Origin: Pegoplata infirma
Lineage: Eukaryota; Arthropoda; Insecta; Diptera; Anthomyiidae
NCBI GenBank assembly: GCA_963921195.1
Contig: OY992536.1
Coordinates: 105,178,778-105,242,777, forward strand
Length of the DNA stretch: 64,000 bases
Direction: 5' to 3'
The position numbers were made by a program, and so were the translations under genes. Below the pieces are notes generated by a model that was not told the origin of the DNA, searched no databases, and saw only the letters and a list, made by a program, of their open reading frames with translations. Each line of letters starts with the position of its first letter. Position 1 is the first letter of the stretch. Below, piece by piece: positions 9,999 through 21,668 of this stretch.

Positions 9999-12030
9999 GG
10001 GGCATTCCATGTGAAATCGGACACTTTGAAAAACCTTTTTTTTAGATTTTCCCAATTTGTTTACAGTTTTTAGTACCCTTCGAAAACTCCTTCGTGGTAA
10101 ATTTTCAGATTTTTTTGATGACCCGTTCAAAAATATCGGATTTTTAAAAATTGGTTGTTTGTTCCTTTACTCAAACTTCTTTTAATCATAACTTCTTCAA
10201 TAACGGTCCAAATTTCAAATTTTTTTTTTCAAATTTTTGTTTTTTTAAGTACTTTCTAAAAAAAAATCACAAAAAATTCTTAAAAGCACTCTAGTATGCG
10301 ATTTTTAAGTTTTAAGTTTTAAAATTTAAATCTCATTTTTGAAAATGTTTGTACTCTTCGATTTTTTTGAAATTTTTTTGTGTAAAACTTCTATCAATTC
10401 TACAAATTTTTTGCACAGGAAGATCGTGGGATAACGATTATTACTATTTTTTAAAATTTTTTGAAAAAATTTTATTGTAATTTTCCAATCTTAAAATCAT
10501 TTCTACTGCGCCAATGGTGCGTCATAGAGGGGTCCCGTATAAGACCGACCCCCATTAATTTTTTCGTCTTAACATTTCTTTGGAACAAACTAATACCCAA
10601 TCTCCAATTTCTAAGGGGGCTCCCACACAAAACGACATTTTTTAAAATTTGTTCCAACCGCTCTAACTGCCCTAATAGTGCCTTTAGAGCAACAAAATGT
10701 ATGACCGACCCACATCAAATTTGTTCCAACCGCTCTAACTGCCCTAATAGTGCCTTTAGAGCAACAAAATGTATGACCGACCCACAATATTATTTTAGTC
10801 CAAACATTTTCTCTGAACACACCTACCCTCTATCTTTAACTGTTAAGGCGGTCCCCATACAATTTTTTTTATTTTTTGTAAATTTATTTTATTTAATCAG
10901 CTTCTACCGGTCCAATGGTGCGTCCAAGAGGGGTCATTAGTGAGACCGACCCCCATTTATTTTTACCCTACAACATTTTTTCAAAACATACCTACGCCCT
11001 ATCTCCACTCCCTAAGTAGGCTCCCATACAAAATTACATTTTTATAAAATTTGCTCCAACTGTTATTTGTATGGGAGCCTACTTAGGGAGTGGAGATAGG
11101 GCGTAGGTATGTTTTGAAAAAAATGTTGAAGGGTAAAATTAAATGGGGTCGGTCTCAGTAATGACCCCTCTCTGACGCACCATTGGGCCGGTAGAAGCTG
11201 ATTAAATAAAACAAATTTACAAAAAATAAAAAAAAATTGTATGGAGACCGCCTTAACAGTTAAAGATAGAGGGTAGGTGTGTTCAGAGAAAATGTTTGGA
11301 CTAAAAAAATATTGTGGGTCGGTCATACATTTTGTTGCTCTAAGGGCACTATTAGGGCAGTTAGAGCGGTTGGAACAAATTTTAAAAAATGTCGTTTTGT
11401 GTGGGAGCCCCCTTAGAAATTGGAGATAGGGTATTAATTTGTTCCAAAGAAATGTTAAGACGTAAAAATTAATGGGGTCGGTCTCATAAAGGAACCCTCT
11501 ATGACGCACCATTGGAGCAGTAGAAATGATTTTAAGATTGGAAAATTTCAATAAAAATTTTTCAAAAAATTTTAAAAAATAGTAATAATCGTTATCCCAC
11601 GATCTTCCTGGGCAAAAAATTTGTAGAATTGATAGAAGTTTTACACAAAAAAATTTCAAAAAAATCGAAGAGTACAAACATTTTCAAAAATGAGATTTAA
11701 ATTTTAAAACTTAAAACTTAAAAATCGCATACTAGAGTGCTTTTAAGAATTTTTTGGAATTTTTTTTTAGAAAGTACTTAAAAAAAAAAAAATTTTGAAA
11801 AAAAAAAATTTGAAATTTGTACCATTATTGAAGAAGTTATGATTAAAAGAAGTTTGAGTAAAGGAACAAACTACCAATTTTTAAAAATTCGATATCTTTT
11901 GAACGGGTCATCAAAAAAATCTGAAAATTTACCACGAAGAAGTTTTCGAAGGGTTCTAAAAACTGTAAACAAATTGGGAAAATCTAAAAAAAAAGTTTTT
12001 GAAAGTGTCCGATTTCACATGGAATGCCCC
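9999..12030. mobile_element. Foldback element with about 1-kb inverted arms (copy 1)
   Basis: Ends GGGGCATTCCATGTGAAATC (9999 onward) and its inverse (to 12030). The arms mirror each other for about 1 kb and meet near 11050, where 'atgggagcctacttagggag' is inverted. The left arm has an extra ~77-bp tandem duplication (two copies of the 'ccgctctaactgcccta' block, about 10656-10775). The apparent ORFs in the arms (for example 10461-10940 and 11677-11063) are the same sequence read in both arms, not independent genes. A second member is 55743-57663. No transposase seen. Confidence 0.85.
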
Positions 12031-12429
12031 ACACAGTGACGGTCCGTGAAGTTGTCACTGGGTGTTCTCTAATTTATAAAAACAGAAAATTTAAGTATAA
12101 AATTCATGTTTTCATGGACCTAACGCATTCCCGAGATAGGTAAAGATGGGATGTTACTAGTTTTGTACATTTTTTAATGAGATGCAGCCTAAATTCTATT
12201 TTATTGTCATTCACCACATCGACAATTAACAAAGAGCATTATTTCGCAAATAAATGGAGTACAAAAATTAATTTTGGATGCAGGTCAATAAAAAAAATTA
12301 AAACTGAGGCTTTGTCTATCACGGGAACGTGTTACGTCCCGAAAAACATATTTTATATACATAAATTTTATATTTTAAATAAGTAGAGAACACCCAGTGA
12401 CAACTTCACGGACCGTCACTGGCCCCACA
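12026..12429. mobile_element. hAT-like MITE (388 bp) with 8-bp TSD, left copy only
   Basis: The element is 12034-12421, with ends CAGTGACGGTCCGTGAAGTT inverted at the right and the direct repeat GCCCCACA at 12026-12033 and 12422-12429. It inserted at the edge of the preceding foldback, so it is younger. CAGTG-type ends with an 8-bp TSD fit hAT. No transposase. Confidence 0.85.
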
Positions 12430-13824
12430 TATAGGTTGGTCTTGTCACTGATGACTTAAAGACAGTGCCAATTTGATAACTTTAATTTTAAAATAAAAAC
12501 AACAACATTTATTTTTATTATTTTTTTTATTATTTTCTTTTGAATTATTAAAATATACAGTACAAAAGTAGTAAAGTGGCAAGAATAAAATATCAATAAA
12601 TATTTACAAAAAAAAAAAATATAAAAGTTAAGAACAATTTTGCAGAAAATAAAAGACAAAAAAGTATTTAAGGGTAAAAAGTTTCCCCTCCTCTAAAAAG
12701 GAAAAAAATAAATTGAGTATTTTTTTTTTTTAATTATTTTGTAAAGTAACTTATACTTATATTGTGACAATATATTCCACATATTTTGTGACAAAACAAT
12801 TGTGACAAATACGAGGAAAAAAAAATATTTTATATAGTTTATATTTACACGACGATATTTTTAAGGCAGTTTTTTTTCTTTCTTTAGAGATACTTAACAA
12901 TTATAAAAATAAACTAAAAATAATATAAAAAAAAATTAAATTATAAAAAATAAAACAAAATAATAATAATTAAGTCTAAAAAAATTTTAATTGATATAAA
13001 AAAAAGGGCAGTTTTAAAAATTTTCTTTAAAGGAAATTTATCAGAGATTTTAAATTGCTTAAAAATACTTTTTTTTTTTGTTTAAAATTTTAAATATTTT
13101 AAAATCTCTCTGGATTTTATTAAGAAATTTTGACTAAATTTTATTTAATATTATGCTTGGTAACAAAAAAGCTTTAAAAGCTTTTTTTTTTAAATATTTA
13201 ACGGTTTTTTATTGTTTTAAGCTGGCAACACTAATTTAAGTAAATATGTTTAGTTGTGATAAAGAGTTAGCAGCACCTTATAGATACTCTCAGTTATAAA
13301 AAACATTAGTGGCAGCACAATACTTAGGAATAAGCTCACTCGAACGCATGAAAGCTTTGATAATTTAGCACCTTTAATACACTTTATGCCGCCATCATTT
13401 TATAATTACGAAAATTAGCATAGCAGTATCATCTCTTATCATTTCTCTTTGCTCTCAATATATCATTTTTGTTAACAGAAATTTATTAGGAATCGTGTAG
13501 TTATTTTAAAGCTTTTTCTTTGTGCTTTTTGTTGGCATATGTTGGCAACACTTACTTAAGCAAAAGATGTTAATTAATTAATTTTAACTACAGAATTAAA
13601 AGTATATCAGGTTTCGAAAGACTTTATACTTTATCCTTATTACACCGTACAACAAAAATATAAAAAAGTCATAAACGTTTGAAACTAGAAAATAAATGTA
13701 GTAAAACGGCATTTGTAGTTTTTGATTTTGTGATCATGTTTCCTTTTAAAAGGACTTTAAAGTTTTAGAGGATTACATTTTTTGTAAAATATTTTTTAAA
13801 TATTTGAACTTGTCTTATAATACC
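12430..13824. other. AT-rich 3' flank of the left gene copy
   Basis: No gene is seen. The sequence is homopolymer-rich. It contains TGGCAACACT-like motifs at about 13223 and 13533, each near a 'gcttttt' run; they resemble hAT ends (inverse of CAGTGTTGCCA). It aligns with 37257-39752 of the right copy except for right-copy insertions. Confidence 0.5.
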
Positions 13825-14093
13825 ACACAGAAAAAGAAATACTTGCCAATGCACAAAATTCATAGTATTTATGAACAAATACTTAAAAAATATTAACGTT
13901 TGCATTAAATTTTTGAACTTTTTCATAATATTTATGAAAAAATGCAAAATATTTCTTAAATTTCATTTATTATGATTTATTCATATTATACTATTAAAAA
14001 GTTTATAAGTATTATGAAAAAGTTAATAAATTTTACGAATTTGTTCATAAATACTACGAAAGTTATTCATTGGAAATTTTTTTTTTTGTGCAC
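13825..14093. mobile_element. Small MITE with about 55-bp imperfect TIRs
   Basis: 'cacacagaaaaag...gtatttatgaacaaat' at the left is mirrored by 'atttgttcataaatactac...ttttttgtgcac' at the right, about 268 bp in all. The right copy has two tandem versions (39753-40018 and 40195-40462). TSD not resolved. Confidence 0.6.
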
Positions 14094-14187
14094 TATTGAT
14101 GTCAAATGAATGAGCAGGATCTCCGCTAATTTCTAATTTGTTTGCCATATCGGGAAAAAATTAGGGTAATAATGTCCTTTTAAAACT

Positions 14188-14379
14188 TTAAGCTTGATTT
14201 ACATGTTAACTACCCTTGACTACCTTTATCTACTATTTCCCAGTATTGGAGGATAACAATTGTCAAATTCAAATAATTTTTCATACAAAATTATTTAAAC
14301 CCGGCAAACCGTATCACAAATACTGGGAAATAGTAGATAAGGGTGGTCAAGGGTAGTTAACATGTAAACTGCCCTTTAA
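14188..14379. mobile_element. Palindromic MITE flanked by TTAA, left copy only
   Basis: The body is 14192-14375 and carries TTTACATGTTAACTACCC inward from both ends and 'ctactatttcccagta' in both arms. TTA(A) flanks it at 14188 and 14376. The empty site in the right copy is near 40560. A relative is at 50159-50337. TTAA would suggest piggyBac or Kolobok, TTA would suggest PIF/Harbinger; not resolved. Confidence 0.7.
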
Positions 14380-14809
14380 CCATCAATATCATAAAAAATG
14401 TTTTAACAACATTTTTTGATAAAGTTTTGAAATGCCCTTTTTAAAACTTTATTAAAAACTTTACATCTTTTCTCCAGATATGACAAAATAAAAAATGAAA
14501 AAATTAGCAAAGATTCTCCTCTTTCATTTGTTATCAATAGTGATATTATCAGACAAGTACAAAAATTTAAAAAATATTTTTTTTCAAAAATATAATCCTC
14601 CAAGCTTTGAAGTCCTTTTAAAAGGAAAAATTATCACGAAATGAAAAATTGTAAATGCAGTTTTACTCCATTTCGATTCTTCTATTTACACGTTTATAAT
14701 CTATTTCATGTAAAATATTAGCTTTCAGACAGTGTTATCAAGAATTTTTTTTAAAACCGTGTTATCATTTAATAGTAAAAGCTCTTGTTTGTAAGCTTTT
14801 TTGTTTATA

Positions 14810-14815
14810 TTTATT
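14810..14815 (-). promoter_or_regulatory. Candidate polyadenylation signal AATAAA (left gene copy)
   Basis: AATAAA on the minus strand about 117 nt downstream of the stop codon of the chitin-binding gene. The sequence is AT-rich and the motif is short, so this is only a candidate. Confidence 0.3.
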
Positions 14816-14931
14816 TTTTTGTTTTGTTTTAACTGGCAACACTGTTTTAAAAGTTTAGTGTTAGGAATCGTTGTGTTATTGCAAGAAAAAGCTTTTTTTT
14901 AGTTTTTTTTTTAAATTGTTAACTTAAGCTT

Positions 14932-17900
14932 TTACCGTCTACTTGTAAATTTTGAAGCTAAAGAATATAATGACTTTAATAATTCCAAAGCTCTTTTATC
15001 CGAACTAGAAGCATCATTATCTACAGCCACTGCTGTTATAGTCGATGAAGAAGCTTCCCTATCATTATCCTCCACCTTAATGACAAATTTCTGTGTTGTC
15101 GTCGATTCTCCGCTATTATTACTATCCACTGTTGTTGATCCATATAAAGTGGTAGTGGGTAGATCTGTTGTAGTAGAGGGATAATTTAAGGTGGTAGTAG
15201 TAAATTCTTCACCACTTCCAGTTCTTCTATAGGTGGTAACAGGTAAAATTTCGGTGGTTGTTAAAGGTTTTTCTTTATGATGAGAATTTTTACCGTTGCT
15301 TGTATCGTCTCCCTTAAGTTTACCATCCATATTAATGAGAGCATTGATCAGGTGTTTACGTGATCTTTCTAAAGCTTTGCCATTTTGATCATCACAAGTT
15401 TGTATGAGCAATAATAAGAGACGAAGAATTTGACGGTTATGTTCTGCCTCAGCCATAACATTTCTCAAGTGATAAGCTTCATTTTCATTTAAACCACCAA
15501 ATAATTTATTAGCTATACGTTGTAAACCACTGTTGGAGGGCAAAGATTCCCGGGGTAAGTCATATGACTCAAAGATTTCTTGCCAAGGATCAACTGCCAC
15601 ATCAGAGGTTTCAACTCGTAATTTTGAATTTTGTTTAGGTTCTATTAACTCGGTACTACCATAACGTAAATTACTTCTTTGCCCGGCCGAAGATAAAATA
15701 TCAACATTACCATGTTGACGAGATCTGGGTAATACAGTGACTCCTTGTTTTTGGTTATAGTCAAAGGGTCTTTTTGTTGTGGTAGTCTTAGATTTCATTA
15801 AACCATCATTAATCTTTAAAGGATCCAAAATATCATCATGTTCTATAAAGGACCAAGGATTTTCCAAAGGTTTTGCAGTAGTCAGTTTTCCAGATTTATC
15901 TTGATTTCTTATTAATTCATTTCTGGGCTTAACAAATGACTGTGTCTGTTCTCGTTGCAAAAATTCTTCACCTTCTCCGGAATCTGGGGTAGGCGGTTCT
16001 AATTCTGCGGAAAATTCTAAACTAGACTTTTGTTCTGAGGATGTTTTATAGGTAGTAGAATCTAAATCTTCGGTAGTACTAGCAGAATCGGGTGCTAAGG
16101 TGGATGTTATAAAGTTCGTATTTATGGCAGAGGCTAAATTAGATGGTGTCGTGAAACCTGCCTTATTGGCTGTTGGAGTAGGATGTGTTGGCAAATAAGT
16201 GGCACCAGTACCTTGATTAAATAATGCCGAATCGGTTACAGTAATAAATTTGGAATTTTTATCTACTGGTGGTTCTGTGGGTCTAACAGATTCTAAACTT
16301 TCTCTAAATTTGGCAGGATCATTAAGATAATTTGTCAAGGCATTTGAGAAAACCTGAGCAATTTTACGAGATTCTGGTTTTTCGGCCAAAGCTTTGATAG
16401 TCGAATCAGTAGCACCTATTTGGGGAAAAGGTGTTAAAACATCTTTCGATTTGCCAGCATTAGTATCCGCTAAACCTTGACTTAGATTATTTTGAGAATC
16501 TGGAGAACCATTAACACCAAATAAGGTATTGTATCTCTTAACCGTACCATTACTCAACAAACTAGTGTGTATATCATCTGAGTTTTGTGCTAAACCAGGA
16601 GTAGCTACAGTAGTTAGAGTAGCTGTGGTATCTGATAGTTTTTCCTTAGGAATCAAAGAATTGGTCGAGTGCACCGGAATATTAGCATTATCCTTATGGT
16701 TGAATTTCTTATTCGAATTATCTTCTAGAGAATTAACATTCTTGCTATTACTATCATTATGTTGTTCCGTAGCAAAATATTGTGCCAAAGATATTAAAGC
16801 ATCTGGTCCTGAGGAGGGTGGTATATCTAAACCTTGACGATTTTTACCATTTACCTTAATCAATTCTACATCTTCGAAATTATGTTTCAAAACATTCATA
16901 GTTTTTAACATATCATTAACATTACGGGAGACTTCATCTTGTACCACACTTATGGGAGCAAATAGAAAAGAATCTCCAGCAGCATCATTTGTAGCTTTTG
17001 GAGCTAAAGCTGATTTGGGTAAATAAGTAGGGCCGGTAGAGGCAGGAGTGGTGGTGAGTAAACTTTCAGATAATTCATATTTGGTATTTGCTTTACGTAA
17101 TGGTATATCAACATTAAAACTATTTTTGGGAGACAAAGAAACTTGATGGACTTCCGAAGAATAATCTCTATCTTTATCATCATAATAATGACGCATACCT
17201 ATGATTATGGGTCTCAAAGTAGTAGGAGCAGTAATTTCAAATTCTACAGGACTAACAGTAGGTTTATTAGTTCCCGAACCGCCATCTAAAAATATACCAG
17301 CTCCATTGTTATTAACATTAAAACGATGAGGTGTGGGAGTAGTAGCGGTAGCTCCTTTTCCATTAACTGCTTTACCCTCAGTAGTTTTAGATTTTGATAC
17401 CGACGGTACGGTAGGTGTATAAAATGGTGTAGTTCTAGTAGATTCAAAACGTCTAGCAGCTGTCGTATAGGTTCCGGAGTTATAAGACGTAGTAGGATTG
17501 TTTAATTTTTCAGTATTTTCATTTAGTTTTTCCTTCTTTAAAGGTTTAACTTTTTCTGAACGTTCACTAGGTTCGGGTTTTTTCTCTTCACGATAACGTT
17601 GTTGTCCACGTTGACCATTACGTCCCCGTTCGGTGGTATCATTATTTAAATCTGTATAACCATGTCTTTGTGAGCCACGATCTCCAGCACCTCTGCGATT
17701 ATTATCATTTCTAGAAGATGCCTTGGGTGCTGTTTCAGATTTAGGTTTATCATAGTTATTGTAATTACGATTGCGGCTGCTTACAAATGAGGCGGACTCG
17801 GCGGTAATTTGAGATTCATTGTCATTATCATTACTATCGATATTAGAAATTTCTGGTTTAACTGGATTTCCTTTAGCTTTTTCACCAGAAAGATCTTCAA

Positions 17901-18561
17901 AATCTACACTTTCCAAAGAAGGAGTTTCATCAGAATCTATACGTCTATCGGATTTATTGTTAGCTCCAGCATTGGCATTACCATTACCATTTCCTCTTGA
18001 ACGTTGTGTACCTTTAGCTGGTACCCTATGTTTTATATTTAAACCTCCTCCTACAATATTGAAACCTTGTACGGGTATGGATGGTTTTAAACGTTGTACT
18101 CTTTGTTTATTCAATAATTCTGTACTATCGGCATAGAATCCTGAAGAACCCAAACAATTCACCTTAAACCACCAATCACAAGTTAATTCACTTTGTTGGA
18201 ATATAGTACCATTAGGGCAAAGGAACGATATTTTGCGACCCTCTTCACATATATGAAAGACCTGAAAAGAAAATTTTATGAATTACTAAAAAAAAACTTT
18301 TAGATAACCTTGTAAACTAACCTGACAATCAGTTTCCATATCTGCAAAATAACCATTACCGTAAGATCTACAACTGAATGTTGTCTTGGGTATACGTGGA
18401 TAGATGGGAAAATCTATACCGGGTCTTCCTACCACACCCTGATAAACCTCATAGTCGACATCTTCATCAGAGGCTCGTTTCTTTAGATGATGCTTGTGTT
18501 CGTTACAATCAGCATGAGTTTCATATTGTTCTTCTTCAAATTGTGTAGCACCAGTTTGTTT
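14932..18561 (-). CDS. CPAP1-type chitin-binding cuticular protein, left copy (5' end lost in gap)
   Basis: Two exons: 18561-18322 (cut by the N gap) and 18261-14932, joined by a 60-bp intron with GTTAGT donor and TTTTCAG acceptor. The stop is TAA at 14934-14932. The joined protein has one type-2 chitin-binding domain (CBM14) with six cysteines spaced C-x14-C-x5-C-x9-C-x12-C-x7-C, as in cuticular proteins analogous to peritrophins 1. The intron falls between cysteines 2 and 3. After it come about 1,000 residues rich in Ser, Thr and Asn, a more conserved helical stretch starting DPWQEIFESY, a Thr-rich segment and a C-terminal KRALELLKSLYSLASKF. It is expected to be secreted and to bind chitin in cuticle or trachea; the signal peptide exon is missing. 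It differs from the right copy by His/Pro (NIKHRV), Asn/Ser (RSNLRY) and Leu/Ile (TTTLNY). Confidence 0.9.
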
Positions 18562-18761
18562 NNNNNNNNNNNNNNNNNNNNNNNNNNNNNNNNNNNNNNN
18601 NNNNNNNNNNNNNNNNNNNNNNNNNNNNNNNNNNNNNNNNNNNNNNNNNNNNNNNNNNNNNNNNNNNNNNNNNNNNNNNNNNNNNNNNNNNNNNNNNNNN
18701 NNNNNNNNNNNNNNNNNNNNNNNNNNNNNNNNNNNNNNNNNNNNNNNNNNNNNNNNNNNNN
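18562..18761. other. Assembly gap of exactly 200 Ns
   Basis: The run of N starts inside an exon of the chitin-binding gene and ends in a GTGAGT-rich hAT MITE. The round length shows a placeholder, not a measured distance; some Hi-C scaffolders insert 200 Ns at joins. Translations across it are meaningless. Confidence 0.98.
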
Positions 18762-18996
18762 AATCACGCTAGTCTGTACACAGTATGAGCTAAATTTTAC
18801 ATTTTTTTTTTGCTTTTTTGGAATGAAAGGAAATATGAAGAGAAAATAAATCACGCAAACTCACGCAAAAAAATCAACTCACGCTCACTCTTTCACGCAA
18901 TAATCTTTCTCACACTCACTCACAATCACGTGAGTAAAATTGAATTCAGTCACACTCACGCTCTTATCTGCTCATGTTCCCATCTCTAGTTTGTCT
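18762..18996. mobile_element. Truncated GTGAGT-type hAT MITE, inverted, at the gap edge
   Basis: Reverse-complement member of the family at 8020-8599. Its terminus CCCATCTCTA ends at 18988 and is followed by GTTTGTCT (18989-18996), the inverse of the TSD of the next member. The other end is lost in the gap. Confidence 0.75.
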
Positions 18997-19555
18997 ATCC
19001 ACACAAAAAAACTGTAATGTGTTTTTTTCGTTATTTTCGAGAAATCGCATTTGAATTTTGAATTTCATGACAATTTTTCAATTTGATTGGTTCAACGTAG
19101 CGTATGACTAATGCAAATATTAAATAGTCATTCGCTACGTTGAAACAAGAATATACAAGCAAATTACAAAATTGTTATGAAAATTAATATTCAAATGCGA
19201 TTTTCTGAAAAAACATATGTCTGAATTTATTTGTGTGGATAGACAAACATCTAAGCTTAAAAAAAAGTGGCCGGGTTTTTGATTAATTGACTTTTTTTAA
19301 AAATGCAAAAATTTCAGAACTAATTCTGAAAAAATTCAGAAAATCGCTTTTGAATATTAATTTTCATAACAATTTTGTAATTTGCTTGTATTTTCTTGTT
19401 TCAACGAAGTGAATGACTACTAAATATTTGCATTAGTCACACGCTTCGTTGAACCAAGCAAATTACCAAATTGTCATGAAATTCAAAATTCAAATGCGGT
19501 TTCTCGAAAATAACGAAAAAAACACATTACAATTTTTTTGTGTGGATAGACAAAC
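18989..19555. repeat. Nested inverted repeats with GTTTGTCTATCCACAC ends
   Basis: 'gtttgtctatccacac' at 18989 is inverted at about 19240-19255 and again at 19541-19555. Between them 'ttcaacgtagcg...cgctacgttgaa' and 'gtttcaacgaag...cttcgttgaacc' form two palindromes. The whole block is roughly symmetric about 19270. A relative is in 61670-62530. Confidence 0.7.
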
Positions 19556-20018
19556 TAGAGATGGGAATATGAGCAGATAAGAGCGTGAGTGTGACTGAAT
19601 TCAATTTTACTCACGTGATTGTGAGTGAGTGTGAGAAAGATTATTGCGTGAAAGAGTGAGCGTGAGTTGATTTTTTTGCGTGAGTTTGCGTGATTTATTT
19701 TCTCTTCATATTTCCTTTCATTCCAAAAAAAGCAACAAAAAAAATGTAAAATTTTGCTTAACTTCAGATTTCGTCCCGAAAAAATCAAAACAAATGTAAA
19801 TTTTAGATTTTGCTGAAAATTTTGAAAGATTTTTGAAATTATTTTTAGTATAAATAAGAATATCGTGAGTGTGAGTCAACGTTAGCGTGAGTGACTCTTG
19901 CATCGGCGTACGTGAGTGTGAGTTGTATTAAATACACACACGTGATTGTGAGTGAGTGTTAGAAGAAAAATTATTATGAAAGTTAAAATTCACTCACGTG
20001 ACCATCTCTTAGACAAAC
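19548..20018. mobile_element. GTGAGT-type hAT MITE with TSD AGACAAAC
   Basis: The element is 19556-20010, with terminus TAGAGATGGG at the left, CCATCTCTT at the right, and direct repeats AGACAAAC at 19548-19555 and 20011-20018. It has the same GTGAGT subterminal arrays as 8020-8599. It mirrors the truncated member at 18762-18988, making a large palindrome. Confidence 0.85.
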
Positions 20019-21668
20019 ATCTAATCTTTAAAAAAAAATTACAAAAAAAAACAAATGTGGCCGGATTTTTTATAAATTGACTTTTTTAAAAAATGGAAAA
20101 TTTCAGAACGGGTTCTGAAATTTTTTTTTATTTCACTCACACTTTTTTATTCCACTGACACTCACTCACAACGATGTGAGTAAAATTGATTTTCAATCAC
20201 GCTCACTTGTGATCATGTGTCAATCATGCACAAATCTAATTATGTTACCATCTCTTGTTTATATGCATAGGCACATAAAATTACTACTAGCAATAAGATT
20301 TATGAATAATACCTGAATTACAAGCATTTCTGAAAAAAATTAAAAATGTCCTATCACAAAACTTAGCATAACTCATTAATTTTTTAACCGATTGTTATGT
20401 TTTTTGGTGTTTTGGAAAGATACTTTACTATACTTTTATACAAAAATAAAAAAAAAATTGTTTAATGATGCACTTTCAACTTATAGTATAAAGAACATGA
20501 CAAATTTTTCAAAAAATTGGATTTTTTTTAACTTAAACGATCGTAGCTCAGCCAATTCTTGATCGATTTTTAATATTTTTGTTTTGTTTAAAAGGTAAGA
20601 CTTATACCTTTCAAAAAAATCTATAAAATCGAAAATCGGTTGCAAACTAACAAAGTAATAATTTTTTAAAATTGTAATTTAAGAATTGCCGTTTTTCAAC
20701 ACATTTGCCAATAAAAAACGTACTTAACGAAGTGATCCAGAAAAACTATGAGTATATCAGTACTCTATGGACTCCAACCAACCCGAATTTTCATATGAGA
20801 ACCCCTGCATATTTTATTTTTGCTCATTTGTAGCACAGTGTAATTATTCCTCGGGTTTCTATTAACATTAGTTTTTCTGAATTTGGATGAAGACATTTCG
20901 TCGACATCGCAATTTTGTAAACCCCTTTTAGGAATTTTGATTTTTTTTTTTATTTTTTTTTTTAAGTAAGTTTTAATTTTTATAAAGTTAAATTTTTCGC
21001 ACAAACACACGTACGTTTCACTCGATAACACAAATCGAACTGATAATTTAGATAAATTACCAAAATTTATATATAAATTTTTACTCTGCTAACTTTGAAA
21101 AGTTTACAAAGTTTCCTAGGAATATTTCCTAAAAGCATAGATAATTTTTCGAACATATCATTTTTTAAAAATCACCTTGGCTTTTTAGTAATATTGTCTA
21201 AAAACTTTGTAGGCTCTATGTTATCTTGGCACTTAGATAAAGTTATACTATAAATTTAGGTAATATTACCTCGATTTTTTTTTGTGTGTAGATTTATAAA
21301 GGTAATATTTTAGTGACGTAAATGAAAACAATTTTCTTTCAAAATCATTTTAGTCGGCATAAACGACTTAAATGGTCAGTGCACACATGAACCAATTATA
21401 ACGCATTTTAAGCCTTTGAAATTTTAGAAAACAACTAAATTATAAAAAAAATATTGAAACTCAAACGAAAACCTTTTATTTTCCAAGACACAAATTGAAA
21501 AAAATTCAAATATTTTTAAGCATGAATAGTGTAGTTTGAACTCAAGTCATTTATGCCGAAAAAATTTAAAAAAATTTTAATTTAAAATTTATTTTTGTTT
21601 TGAAAATTCGTAAATATTATTGTTTTAAAATTTGTCAAAAACCTTACTATGGGAGAAAAGTTAGGTTA
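20019..21668. other. Repeat-derived and unassigned AT-rich sequence
   Basis: 20125-20255 is an inverted end fragment of the GTGAGT-type hAT MITE ('actcacacttt...ccatctct'). The rest has no supported ORF, no clear TIR and no recognised family. A weak ORF at 21031-20765 (minus) has no recognisable motif. Confidence 0.4.

Noticed and set aside
10461..11677. Repeated ORF family (CNFPILKSF...) also at 56200-56607 and 57205-56798
   Set aside because: The same non-coding foldback arm is read in each case on opposite strands; it has no conserved domain and follows the inverted repeat, not a gene.
16529..16837. Plus-strand ORFs overlapping the cuticle gene (also 17809-18136, 42709-43017, 43989-44316)
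   Set aside because: They are frame shadows of the long minus-strand exon, identical in both copies because the exon is, with no motif or start context of their own.
18483..18854. ORFs spanning the N gap
   Set aside because: The gap has no sequence; the reading frame across it is an artefact.
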